A stretch of DNA of 16,126 nt from Prevotella sp. UBA2725 (GTDB lineage: Bacteria; Bacteroidota; Bacteroidia; Bacteroidales; Bacteroidaceae). The position numbers and the translations under genes were made by a program. Below the pieces are notes generated by a model. That model did no database searches, was not told where the DNA came from, and worked only from the letters and a program-made list of their open reading frames with translations. The stretch covers positions 247-16,372 of the forward strand of contig DEKJ01000010.1 of the NCBI GenBank assembly GCA_002353825.1. The letters run 5' to 3'. Below are positions 6,088-13,852 of the stretch, piece by piece; position 1 is the stretch's first letter, and each line of letters starts with the position of its first letter.

Positions 6088-6467
6088 GAAAACAACCAAG
6101 TATTTTTCGGAAAGGGCTGTTCCATTTTAATCCATTTTGCACAGAGGGTCGAAGAACTACATTCTTTCTATACCCGAAGCTGGTGTGCTTCGGTGAAAAA
6201 AGCCACTCTGAGAGCCGCGGACTCTCATTGTTCATAGATTGTGGAACAGGACCATTCGATGCCAAAATTCCCATCTATTGTTTATGTCTTGAATCGCAAC
6301 TCACCAGCTTGGAGTGAAGCATGCGACTTATCAAATTCCCAATGCCGAACCGTTTTTGAAGGGTTGTCTTGTACCTTGCAAAGGTTGTATTTTATTTTTT
6401 ATTGGGCAAAGAAAAGTATAGATTTTATTCTAACAAGTATTAAGGTTACCATTGCGCACTAACGTGC

Positions 6468-6488
6468 ATTCAGCCTCGCCGAGGCTGG
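6468..6488. repeat. Dispersed repeat family A, copy 1 (palindromic)
   Basis: ATTCAGCCTCGCCGAGGCTG plus a final G, identical to 6556-6576. The core CAGCCTCG-CCGAGGCTG is a near-perfect palindrome. The two copies lie 88 nt apart. Confidence 0.8.
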
Positions 6489-6555
6489 ATGCCAGTTAAT
6501 GTCGCTTTAGGCAGTAATCCCCAAGCTGCGGCTGCGCCTTGCAGGGTTATGAAAG

Positions 6556-6576
6556 ATTCAGCCTCGCCGAGGCTGG
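6556..6576. repeat. Dispersed repeat family A, copy 2 (palindromic)
   Basis: Perfect 21-nt copy of 6468-6488, lying 14 nt before copy 2 of repeat family B. Confidence 0.8.
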
Positions 6577-6590
6577 GTAGGTAAAAAGAA

Positions 6591-6624
6591 AGGGCACCCA
6601 CAAGGGATGCCCCTACGGTGAAAC
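6591..6624. repeat. Dispersed repeat family B, copy 2
   Basis: It reads AGGGCACCCACAAGGGATGC and then CCCTACGGTGAAAC. It shares the 15-nt stretch TGCCCCTACGGTGAA and the hairpin layout with 5729-5762. Same orientation as copy 1, about 860 nt away. Confidence 0.75.
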
Positions 6625-6688
6625 GACAACCAGTTATTGAGGAATGACCTCCTAACCGAGCCACCTACACCCTACATGCGAAATAAAA

Positions 6689-8149
6689 CTAAACATCGGC
6701 CTTGTCGTCCTTCTTACGGCATAGCAACATGTCAACTTGATTATCCCATTCCAAAGGCTCAAGTATTCTTTTCATCTGTGAAATGGCGAACAATGGACAT
6801 ATTACGACATGCCGGACATTGTTATTGTCTTGCTTGTCTTCATATTCAAAATACCCAAAGTTTTCCATTGAGCACCTGACGGCATTGCGGAGCTTCTTTT
6901 CCCTCATGAACTGCCACAGGCTTTTCATACCGCCACGTACTCCGGCTTTGACCTCAATAGGTAGCACTGCCAGTTTGAAACTTGATACATAGTCGACTTC
7001 AGCAAGGGAGTTTTTCGCTTCCCTTACCCAATAAAATAACTGATGGCGGATATTAGGTGTACGGTAATGGAGCAATTCCAGTCCGGCAACCATCTCTGCC
7101 ATCGGTCCTTTGTTCACAAGGTCGGATATGTCAGATGTAAGTATATGCTCTGTCAATTCCGAAATATCACCTGTTGTCATGTTCAGTAGCCTGAGCAGGA
7201 TTCCAGTGTCAAGCAGCAAGAACTTTCTGCATGAATCATCCGCCTCGCTCCCCAAAGGCAGACCGTTTGCCGAGGTATTGGTAACAGGTATCAGTATACC
7301 GGCCTTATAAAGCATGTCCAAAGCCTTCTTTACATCGTAAGCCCTATAACCGCCCTCGACCTTAGAATACACAAACTTCTTCGTTACCTGCACGGCCGCA
7401 CTTTCCATCGTTTTCCTAAGAAGTGTAGGGTCAACTTTCTTACGGTACTTAGGGAAGTCATCCTCGTATGAAACAAGTATATCGTCCTGCACTTCCTGAC
7501 AGGACAGATAATCGTGATTGGCGACCCAGCTGCTCACTGCCTCGGGCATTCCGCCTATGAGCATGTAGTCGCGGAACTCTGCTATAAGCTTTTCATATAG
7601 CGGCTGTGGAAGTGGCTGTGCAGCTGTCGCCTGGTTTCTCGCGTTCATCAACAACGTCTCACCGTTTGCGATAAGGAACTCATCAAATGTCATCGGATAC
7701 ATGAATATTGAGTGTATTCTGCCTACCCCGAATGTCGGAAGCTCATCTAAGGCAAATTCCAGAAGTGAGCCGGCAGCAATCACATGCAGTCCCGGCATGT
7801 CTTCCTTGAAGAAGCGAAGAGACATGATTGCCTTAGGACAAGCCTGTATCTCGTCAAGGAATAGCAGCGTATCCCCTTCCGTAATAGGTCTGCCCACGAT
7901 TGCCTCCATTTGAGACACAATCCGCCTGACATCCAGATCTCCTTCAAACAGTTGCGCAAGGGATGGTTGCTTCTCAAAGTTTATCTCAACAAAGCCCTTG
8001 AAATTTTCCGAGAGATGATGGACTGCGGTTGACTTGCCCGCCTGTCTTGCTCCTCGGAGCAAGAGAGGCTTATGCAGTGGTCTCTTTGCCCATTCCGACA
8101 AGTACGAGTCTATGAACCTTGGATAATATGTCTGTTGATTCTTTGCCAT
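6689..8149 (-). CDS. AAA-family ATPase with DUF4143-like C-terminal domain
   Basis: This 486-aa protein is of a type abundant in Bacteroidetes accessory regions. Residues about 25-160 form the ATPase core: Walker A GARQAGKST (33-41), Walker B LLFLDEIQ with Asp99/Glu100, a sensor-like VIAAGSLLEF (123-132) and the characteristic MYPMTFDEFL (150-159). The C-terminal third carries a DUF4143-like region with AEVDYV...LPIEVKAG, resembling a PD-(D/E)XK nuclease-like core. The family's function is poorly defined; DNA-repair, defence or toxin-antitoxin-like roles have been suggested. Length is normal for the family and no interruption is seen. It has its own promoter and is probably transcribed alone. 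Confidence 0.9.
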   Translation of the reverse strand: MAKNQQTYYPRFIDSYLSEWAKRPLHKPLLLRGARQAGKSTAVHHLSENFKGFVEINFEKQPSLAQLFEGDLDVRRIVSQMEAIVGRPITEGDTLLFLDEIQACPKAIMSLRFFKEDMPGLHVIAAGSLLEFALDELPTFGVGRIHSIFMYPMTFDEFLIANGETLLMNARNQATAAQPLPQPLYEKLIAEFRDYMLIGGMPEAVSSWVANHDYLSCQEVQDDILVSYEDDFPKYRKKVDPTLLRKTMESAAVQVTKKFVYSKVEGGYRAYDVKKALDMLYKAGILIPVTNTSANGLPLGSEADDSCRKFLLLDTGILLRLLNMTTGDISELTEHILTSDISDLVNKGPMAEMVAGLELLHYRTPNIRHQLFYWVREAKNSLAEVDYVSSFKLAVLPIEVKAGVRGGMKSLWQFMREKKLRNAVRCSMENFGYFEYEDKQDNNNVRHVVICPLFAISQMKRILEPLEWDNQVDMLLCRKKDDKADV

Positions 8150-8173
8150 AATCTATAACCGTTAGTTTTGCTG

Positions 8174-8205
8174 CAAATATACGGAATTAATATTTCCCAA
8201 ACAAA
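8174..8205 (-). promoter_or_regulatory. Promoter of the AAA/DUF4143-type gene
   Basis: The minus strand has TATATTTG (8181-8174) with TTTG at 8205-8202 and a 20-nt spacer; a second TTTG at 8201-8198 gives a 16-nt spacer. It lies 25 nt upstream of the ATG. Confidence 0.6.
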
Positions 8206-8383
8206 TAAAACATCATTATTTGATAAAATCCAAAGATTTTATACCTGTTGTTTTTCAAAAATCCAAAGGTTTAGATATAAAACCGCCTTGAGATTTTGTA
8301 CAGGTTGTACCAGCTCCTCAAAGTAGCCACTAAAAATTGGCAGAAAAATCTTAATCACTTGCCCCGCACAGGTTCCTCAGCGA

Positions 8384-8584
8384 CTACTTGGAAAGCAGAT
8401 AATTCTCAAGTTCCCATGCTTGAACGTGCTCTATACCATCGAGGCTTTTCAATCTTATGTCATCCATCGTGACGAGAAGTTTTCGGTAATTATCCTTCAA
8501 GGCTTTCAAGGGTCTCAGTTCACGCTCAAGTGTATTGCCGTTCCAATAATTTAGTCGGCTGATTCTCTGTAGATTCCCTTCCAT
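8384..8584 (-). pseudogene. Remnant of a second AAA ATPase (C-terminal tail only)
   Basis: A 66-aa frame whose residues resemble the extreme C-terminus of Bacteroidetes AAA/DUF4143-type ATPases: a TLERELRPLKALKDNYRKLL stretch followed by VTMDDI...DGIEHVQAWELENYL, the usual strand-helix ending. The ATPase core, Walker motifs and nuclease-like region are absent. The tail does not match the C-terminus of the intact ATPase next door, so it derives from a different paralogue. The start at 8584 (MEGNLQ) is preferred because the promoter's -7 element overlaps the earlier TTG at 8608. A large internal deletion that kept the promoter and start is the simplest explanation; a functional small protein cannot be excluded. 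Confidence 0.55.
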
Positions 8585-8605
8585 TGTTTTTCGTTTATCT
8601 ATGTG

Positions 8606-8634
8606 CAAAGATATAAAATATTTTGGAATACAAA
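8606..8634 (-). promoter_or_regulatory. Promoter upstream of the ATPase remnant
   Basis: The minus strand has TATCTTTG (8613-8606) with TTTG at 8634-8631 and a 17-nt spacer. It lies about 20 nt before ATG 8584 and shows that the remnant is still transcribable. Confidence 0.55.
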
Positions 8635-8723
8635 CTAAAATATCGTCGGTTTTATTATTATTTTGGAGTAGATCCTGAAAAACTTGCTTTCATCACTGTC
8701 TACAGATGAAAGGTCTGGGAAGT

Positions 8724-9827
8724 TCATAGTTGTCTCACGATCTCTTTCACCTTATATATATATCCTTTCATGGTAGCATATCGGATTCTACTCAAGAATA
8801 CGTAATAATCTTCTTTCGGTCTGTGCTTATACTGCACCCAATCCCTATAGGCTGTCACAGACTCTGACCAGTGGTCAAAGCTTGCATAGCTTCCATTTCT
8901 CAGTCTGAGGCCAAACAGGTTGTTCTGCTCTCTGGCCAGTCTCGAACTGAAGTTGCCGCTCTCGAGCAGCGCCTGAGCAAGAACGATCTTGGGGAACTTC
9001 AAGCCCTGCCGTCTAATCTCTTCATAGAGGTTGGCGATAGTAAGAGGCTTGGCTTCTTTTATAGGTGTGGGAGATTCTATCCCTTGCAGTCGGCGGAGAC
9101 CTTCACCTAACTCATTGATATAGTCATTGAGTGTCTCGATGAACGGCTGCGGGTTGACACTTGTCCATTGTCCTCTACCGTCCAACTTGTGGAGAGCAAG
9201 ATGAAGGTGATAGCCCGTCGATCTGCCGCTGCTACCTGTCAGTCCAATGACTGTCCCGGCATCTATCTCAGTACCTTCCCTGACGTAGACTTCCTCAAGA
9301 TGACCATAGAGGGTGCGGAGTCGACCATGCTCAACGATGACGTGGTTACCGTAACCCGTTTTACTGAGTTTTACCTTGACCACCTTGCCTGGCAACATGC
9401 AGTAGGCTAACTCGTGTTTGCATCGCATATCGATGCCATCATGGAACTTGCGGCACCTCTCGAATGGGTCCTTGCGATAGCCATAGCTTGAGGAGTAGCT
9501 GATGTAATCAAGTGGTAAACAGATATTTAGACGCTTCTTGATAAGTTCCATAAAGAGGCTGTCTGTGAGCGTCAGTGGCTCAAATTTGACCATTTTACTG
9601 GCTTTTGATGCTTGCAGCAAAAACTTGTTTGAAGCATTTTCGACGCTTTTCTTTGTACCATAGTTGGAGTCAGGCGGATTTCTTCCTAACTTTGCGTACG
9701 GATCTTTTGATTTGTACAACGTGTCAATGTTTGGATTGACAAACGAGACCGTGTAGAACTGGGCTTGGACCGATACACATATTAATAATGTGAACAGCCC
9801 GGAAGCACAACGTAAGTACTTTGTCAT
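8724..9827 (-). CDS. Secreted M23 peptidase / glucosaminidase (bifunctional cell-wall hydrolase)
   Basis: This 367-aa exported protein has a signal peptide (residues 1-22, hydrophobic LFTLLICVSV, likely cleavage after QA). Residues about 110-230 form an M23 LytM-type zinc endopeptidase with HDGID (His129, Asp133), YGH (His176) and GYHLHLA (His207, His209), the full metal/catalytic set. Residues about 262-365 look like a glucosaminidase/lysozyme-like domain: AQALLESGNFSS with probable catalytic Glu289, NNLFGLR and TAYRDWVQY. M23 enzymes cut peptide cross-links and glucosaminidases cut glycan strands, so one protein can open both parts of peptidoglycan. In conjugative elements such enzymes make room for the transfer channel; that role fits the neighbouring genes but is inferred. 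It points away from the rightward operon. Confidence 0.9.
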   Translation of the reverse strand: MTKYLRCASGLFTLLICVSVQAQFYTVSFVNPNIDTLYKSKDPYAKLGRNPPDSNYGTKKSVENASNKFLLQASKASKMVKFEPLTLTDSLFMELIKKRLNICLPLDYISYSSSYGYRKDPFERCRKFHDGIDMRCKHELAYCMLPGKVVKVKLSKTGYGNHVIVEHGRLRTLYGHLEEVYVREGTEIDAGTVIGLTGSSGRSTGYHLHLALHKLDGRGQWTSVNPQPFIETLNDYINELGEGLRRLQGIESPTPIKEAKPLTIANLYEEIRRQGLKFPKIVLAQALLESGNFSSRLAREQNNLFGLRLRNGSYASFDHWSESVTAYRDWVQYKHRPKEDYYVFLSRIRYATMKGYIYKVKEIVRQL

Positions 9828-9875
9828 AAGGCTTGTGTTTGTGTTTTGTTTATGCGGTTAGTGGCTTTTGCTCCA

Positions 9876-9903
9876 CAAAGATAGGTAGAATATTTCACAC
9901 AAA
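9876..9903 (-). promoter_or_regulatory. Promoter of the cell-wall hydrolase gene
   Basis: The minus strand has TATCTTTG (9883-9876) with TTTG at 9903-9900 and a 16-nt spacer, slightly short. It lies in the 100-nt divergent gap. No equally good plus-strand promoter is seen for the gene at 9928. Confidence 0.45.
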
Positions 9904-9927
9904 CACATTTTGATAACCTGAATAATC

Positions 9928-10683
9928 ATGAAGAACGAACAGATTCCGTTTGAGAAGTTCGCCAGAATTGGCATTACCAAGAAGGATTTCGCTCAGATGC
10001 CCGACCCGCTTCGAGAGGCTATCCTCAGCGGTCAGCTCACCCCGATGCTCCGTCTCCGTGTACCTGCCCTCCACGGCAGAGAGATGGAAGTACCAATGAA
10101 AATCCAGCTCGTCTATGACAAGAATGAGCAGTTACAACTGCTTACTTATCAGATGCATAGACATCTTGACAACCGTCTCCGTCTCAACGACTCCGAGCTT
10201 GGCCGCGTACGTGGTGGAGAGGCTATTCAGAAGGAGTTCCATAGGGGTACCGACCGCACGCTCCGCTACGTCCAGTTGGACAAGGAGACGAACAGTTTGA
10301 TTTACCGTGATGTGGCGACTGTTAAAATGCAGCAGAAACTTCAGGAACTCGAGAAAGTCAAGGACATTTCATTGGGAATCAACCAAAGACAAGCTGCCAC
10401 GGAAGGGAAGCCGGTAGAACTGGAGGTTGGGCACGAGAAGGTAACTGTTGGAGTGGACTTGCGTGAGCCACAGGGGTTCAAGGTCGTCAAGGGTGACATG
10501 GAAGAGTGGCAGCGGCAGGAGGCCATCCGCTACGATGATGCCCACGAAGGCTACATGGGTTACGTCCAGACGGATGAGAACCGATGGGAATACAAGCAGA
10601 TAGTAGACAAGCTACAGTATAAGGATGAGCAGATGCTCTCTGAGAAGCAAAAGACAGAGAAGTCCAAAGGCATGAGGATGTAA
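9928..10683 (+). CDS. DUF4099/DUF3945-like mobile-element protein
   Basis: This 251-aa soluble protein resembles proteins carried by Bacteroidetes conjugative elements. The N-terminus FEKFARIGITKKDFAQMPDP followed by LSGQLTPMLRLRV is like DUF4099 (a helix-turn segment and a short LSGQ.T strand). The middle (about 85-185) has repeats of strand-turn-strand type, and the C-terminus RYDDAHEGYMGYVQTDENRW is conserved-looking. There is no signal peptide and no catalytic motif. It opens the rightward gene run and is separated from the next gene by a 22-bp tandem repeat array. Function is unknown; a DNA-processing or regulatory role in transfer is a guess. Family assignment is by resemblance only. 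Confidence 0.7.
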   Translation: MKNEQIPFEKFARIGITKKDFAQMPDPLREAILSGQLTPMLRLRVPALHGREMEVPMKIQLVYDKNEQLQLLTYQMHRHLDNRLRLNDSELGRVRGGEAIQKEFHRGTDRTLRYVQLDKETNSLIYRDVATVKMQQKLQELEKVKDISLGINQRQAATEGKPVELEVGHEKVTVGVDLREPQGFKVVKGDMEEWQRQEAIRYDDAHEGYMGYVQTDENRWEYKQIVDKLQYKDEQMLSEKQKTEKSKGMRM

Positions 10684-10700
10684 CAATGGAGTGTTCGTTC

Positions 10701-10810
10701 ATCGGCTGACGTTCGGCAAACGATTTGCTGACGTTCGGCAAACAATCGGCTGACGTTCGACAGCAAATTGGTCTACGTTCGACAAACAATCGGCTGACAC
10801 GTACCGGACA
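10701..10810. repeat. Five-unit 22-bp tandem repeat (iteron-like)
   Basis: Units start at 10701, 10723, 10745, 10767 and 10789, all exactly 22 nt. The best-conserved core is GGCTGACGTTCGGCAAAC; units 3 and 4 carry GTTCGACA, and unit 5 is degenerate (GGCTGACACGTACCGGACA). The period equals two helical turns, so equivalent sites face the same side of the DNA. The array lies just after the stop of one gene and 44 nt before the next. Confidence 0.85.
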
Positions 10811-10854
10811 ACATCGTTAAATTGAAATCATACTAACCAATAATAACATTAACC

Positions 10855-11727
10855 ATGGCAAAGAAGAAGAAAGAAGAGTCGCCTAAGGTTGGGACGAAGC
10901 CTAAGGCAGTACAACCCTCTGTCGAGAAGGAAAAACCAAAAGAACAATCCCTCAAAACTGACACCACGCCTAAAAATGGAGAAGAGGTGAAACAACCCAG
11001 ACCGCCTCAGATGGTGACCGTCAACGGTGAGAAGGTCACTCATGGTCATGCCTTTCAGAGTAATCTCAATCCCGAAAAGTGGTATTTCACTGCCCGTCTT
11101 GATGGCAATCAGCTCCGTCCGCAACTCATGAATCCGGAGGATGTAGTGGCCTATCAGAAGCGTGAGACTACCATAGAAGCACTCATGCAGACCTACTATC
11201 CGACGAAACTGCAGAAAAAGGTCACTCCCGAGGAGTTCAAGGCTGACAACAAACTCTCTGACGGTCGCGTCATCGACAGGATGGTCATCTACAAAGAGCA
11301 CGACGAGTCTCGTGACAATGTCGGTAAGTACAAGATCTACACGCAGGTCGGTGACCAGAAGATGTCACGCACGATGTCTCATGAAGATCTCAACGCCTAC
11401 TTCGACCGGGTGACAACTCCCGCCAAACTCGTTGAGAAGAACTTTGCAGAACAGCTTCACATGGCTTCCTTCTACAATCAGTTCAAACTGGAGGATGGTG
11501 TGAAGGACGTGAAGGTCGCTAAGCAACTTGATGGTCAGTGGACTGTTTCCGCTGACTTGGGCGAGAAGGGCCAGACCAGCAAGCACATCCTCTCCTGGCA
11601 CGACAAACAAGCACTCTTCTCGGCCAAGACTGTTACCAAAGAGCAGCTTGCAGCCCGCTATCTCAACGCTGAGATCAAGGAGCTGAAGGCAGAGAAGGTA
11701 TCTGCCAAGCAGGCGTTCAAACGCTAA
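10855..11727 (+). CDS. Hypothetical mobile-element protein with three repeated modules
   Basis: This 290-aa soluble protein has a Lys/Pro/Glu-rich disordered N-terminus (about 1-52). Three related modules follow, at about 76-119 (WYFTARLDG ... DVVAYQKRETTIEALMQ), 158-201 (KYKIYTQVG ... DLNAYFDRVTTPAKLVE) and 228-272 (QWTVSADLG ... DKQALFSAKTVTKEQLA). Each has a strand pair and a helix with D..A(Y/L)F, T and L at fixed spacing. A fourth, weaker module ends the neighbouring ArdC-like protein. The modules look like an internal triplication, perhaps for binding DNA or protein. No catalytic residue pattern is seen. It is followed by the ArdC-like gene after 38 nt, probably in one operon. Confidence 0.7.
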   Translation: MAKKKKEESPKVGTKPKAVQPSVEKEKPKEQSLKTDTTPKNGEEVKQPRPPQMVTVNGEKVTHGHAFQSNLNPEKWYFTARLDGNQLRPQLMNPEDVVAYQKRETTIEALMQTYYPTKLQKKVTPEEFKADNKLSDGRVIDRMVIYKEHDESRDNVGKYKIYTQVGDQKMSRTMSHEDLNAYFDRVTTPAKLVEKNFAEQLHMASFYNQFKLEDGVKDVKVAKQLDGQWTVSADLGEKGQTSKHILSWHDKQALFSAKTVTKEQLAARYLNAEIKELKAEKVSAKQAFKR

Positions 11728-11765
11728 CTCAATCTCAATAATAACCAACTAATCATTTACAGTTT

Positions 11766-12581
11766 ATGCATAAGACAATTGAAGAACTCTTTCAGATGAA
11801 ACAAGATGGCAAGATCGGTTTCTGCGAGCTTGTCCTCATCAGTGACCACGCTCCCATCTACCTCCAGTGGTGCGATGATCATGGTATCGAGCCCGATGAT
11901 CTCAACGCCGAGCTGTTCCTCGATTACTCTTCCGCACTCCATGAGATGACGCACTCTACGGGAACAGCCAACCGTCTGAACCGTGAGAAAGGTACACGTT
12001 TCGGCGATCCGAAGTACGCCAAGGAAGAGTTAGTGGCTGAGCTCACGGCTGCCATGGTCGGCAATGCCATGGGATTTGACAAGCGCATCTTGGACAATAA
12101 TCTCTGCTACGTGCAGGGCTGGATCAATGCGCTGCGTGAGGATCCGAAGTTCATCGTCTCGGTCATGTCCGATGTCAACAAGGCATCGAAGATGATCCTT
12201 CAGAAGATCGATGAACAGAAGATTGCCCTTGGTGAGCAACCTATCCTTTCTGCCAACATGAGTAAGGTAGATCTCAAAGCTAACCGTGACGTTGCCAAGC
12301 AGGATTGGAAGCAACCATCGGATATCGCCCTCTCGGCTAAGTTCGACGATGCTGCCATCATCAAGAAGATGGATGGTGGTTATGCCGTGCGTGCCTCCTT
12401 CGAGGGAAAGGATCTCGGCATGAAGAATATTCCCAAGATCGACGGTGTGCGCTATGAACTGATGCCTGCCGGTGCTGTGAAGGATCAGATACTGCATGAC
12501 ACTGTCGCCAGGAAGTTCGTCAACGAGGTACGAGAGATCCGAAAGCAACAGGCGGAGCAGCACAAAGGACTCAAATTATAG
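11766..12581 (+). CDS. ArdC-like zincin metallopeptidase domain protein
   Basis: This 271-aa protein carries the metallopeptidase half of ArdC-type antirestriction proteins. The zinc site is ALHEMTHSTG (His59, Glu60, His63), followed by NRLNRE and YAKEELVAELTAAMVG, in which Glu88 or Glu92 is the likely third ligand. The family's N-terminal single-stranded-DNA-binding domain is absent; only about 50 residues precede the zinc motif. The C-terminus (about 204-252) has a strand-helix module like those in the previous protein. ArdC proteins are reported to protect incoming DNA from restriction during conjugation; here the function is uncertain because of the missing domain. It lies 9 nt before the Toprim gene, so the two are probably co-transcribed. 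Confidence 0.82.
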   Translation: MHKTIEELFQMKQDGKIGFCELVLISDHAPIYLQWCDDHGIEPDDLNAELFLDYSSALHEMTHSTGTANRLNREKGTRFGDPKYAKEELVAELTAAMVGNAMGFDKRILDNNLCYVQGWINALREDPKFIVSVMSDVNKASKMILQKIDEQKIALGEQPILSANMSKVDLKANRDVAKQDWKQPSDIALSAKFDDAAIIKKMDGGYAVRASFEGKDLGMKNIPKIDGVRYELMPAGAVKDQILHDTVARKFVNEVREIRKQQAEQHKGLKL

Positions 12582-12590
12582 TTAGGAGCT

Positions 12591-13802
12591 ATGATAAGTT
12601 TCAAGGACCTCAAGCGTCAGGTAGGTATCGATGATGTGGCCTTCCACCTCGGCTATCAGTTGAACCGGCATGCCGGAGTGGGGAAGTATATCGAACTCGT
12701 GCTGCCTGATGCCAGAGGAGGCAAACTGGATGCTATCATCATCTCTCATCCAAGAGAGAAAGAGATGCAGCGCTACTTCCATCGTAACGGCAGTTCCAAA
12801 GGTGATGTAGTCGATTTTATCAGTGAGAACCTCTACCGCTTTAACAAGGTCGGCCGTAACCAATGGGAGGTGATTGGCAAAGTGATGGCTGACTTCGCCA
12901 ATATGCCGGTCATTGATAATCGGGAATATGCCAACTCATTGGGTGCTATCTCTCAGAACTTCAATCCCAAGCGTTATGTAGGTGAGCCAATAGCTTCAAA
13001 TGCTGACTATGCTTTGGGCATTTTGAAGGAACGAGGACTATCCCAAAAGACAATCGACCTGTTCAGCAGCCATATCTCTATTGTCCGCGACACGCAGAAC
13101 AAGTATGGTCTTCCGATGATCGGTTTCCCTTATCGTGATCCAGGAAATGATAAAATCGTCGGGTATGAGCTACGAGGTGATCGTGGTTTCAAGGGTAAGG
13201 CTGCAGGGACGAACTCCACGACGGCGATGTGGGTAGCGGGGATTCCTTCTTCACTCAACAATCCGGAGAACGTGAACCGAGTCTACTTCTGCGAATCGGC
13301 TTATGATGCCATGGCATTCTACCAAGCTAACCGGGCAAAGATCGACCTGGCACGTTCTGCCTTTGTGTCTGTCGGTGGAGCCTTATCCAATAGACAGGTA
13401 AGTGGTGTCATGAACCACTTCAGTCTGGCCAAGGCTGTAGACTGCTTCGACAATGACCTTGCCGGGCGTGTCTACGGCATGCGGATGGCAGGGACGGTTG
13501 ACGGCATGCGTCTTGGCGTGGTGCAGGTTGGCGACAAACTGCAGATAAAGGCTGACGATCGGCAGATAGAGATGGATATCGGGAAAGCTAACGCCGTGGT
13601 ACTGTCGAAGCAGTTAGGACTATCGGGCCGTACGGAGATGTGGAAACCGCCCATGAATTACAAGGATTGGAACGATGTCGTCCGGGGAATGCCATTGGAG
13701 GCATTGCAGTTGAAAACAAAGTTTCAGCGTGATGAGAATCTCAGTCGTATCCGGCAGGAGATGCGGGAACGCAATGAGCAGAAGCGTGGGTTTCACAGAT
13801 GA
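12591..13802 (+). CDS. Toprim-domain protein (DUF3991/primase-like)
   Basis: This 403-aa protein belongs to the mobile-element Toprim family. The N-terminal region (about 1-85: DVAFHLGYQL, RYFHRNGSSKGDVVDFI) resembles the DUF3991/primase-associated region but lacks a CHC2 zinc finger. The segment LGILKERGLSQKTIDLF (142-158) and GLPMIGFPYRD (173-183) match the region before Toprim. The Toprim core has VYFCESAYDAMAFYQ with Glu235 and DCFDNDLAGR with Asp287/Asp289, the metal-binding set. The C-terminus has YKDWNDVVRGM, a conserved-looking end motif of this family. It may act as a primase-like or nicking activity in DNA transfer or replication; no polymerase-specific motif is visible, so the activity is inferred. 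An AGGAG 4 nt upstream of the start is unusual for this phylum. Confidence 0.85.
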   Translation: MISFKDLKRQVGIDDVAFHLGYQLNRHAGVGKYIELVLPDARGGKLDAIIISHPREKEMQRYFHRNGSSKGDVVDFISENLYRFNKVGRNQWEVIGKVMADFANMPVIDNREYANSLGAISQNFNPKRYVGEPIASNADYALGILKERGLSQKTIDLFSSHISIVRDTQNKYGLPMIGFPYRDPGNDKIVGYELRGDRGFKGKAAGTNSTTAMWVAGIPSSLNNPENVNRVYFCESAYDAMAFYQANRAKIDLARSAFVSVGGALSNRQVSGVMNHFSLAKAVDCFDNDLAGRVYGMRMAGTVDGMRLGVVQVGDKLQIKADDRQIEMDIGKANAVVLSKQLGLSGRTEMWKPPMNYKDWNDVVRGMPLEALQLKTKFQRDENLSRIRQEMRERNEQKRGFHR

Positions 13803-13852
13803 CTGATTGCTGATGACAAACCATGTAATGACACACTATAATCATGTATGCC

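Larger units (their letters stand above)
5545..6688. other. Non-coding, palindrome-rich region
   Basis: No convincing gene is present in about 1.1 kb. Open frames here (for example plus-strand 5573-5887) cross palindromes and have no domain features. The left part (about 5590-5765) is a run of hairpins resembling REP-type extragenic palindromes. The middle holds an isolated minus-strand promoter and two further hairpins (CCGAAGC/GCTTCGG near 6173-6195 and GAGAG/CTCTC near 6211-6226). The right part holds second copies of the repeats. It looks like an accumulation zone for small repeats between cargo modules. Confidence 0.6.

Noticed and set aside
10701..10810. CRISPR array
   Set aside because: The 22-bp units are directly adjacent with no spacers and no cas genes are present; it is a simple tandem repeat.
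10849..11301. 150-aa minus-strand open frame, hydrophobic C-terminus
   Set aside because: The leucine/phenylalanine-rich end is the antisense of the Lys-rich start of the plus-strand gene, not a membrane protein.
12030..12563. 177-aa minus-strand open frame
   Set aside because: It is a shadow of the ArdC-like gene, which carries the HEMTH zinc motif on the plus strand. The antisense translation has no motif.
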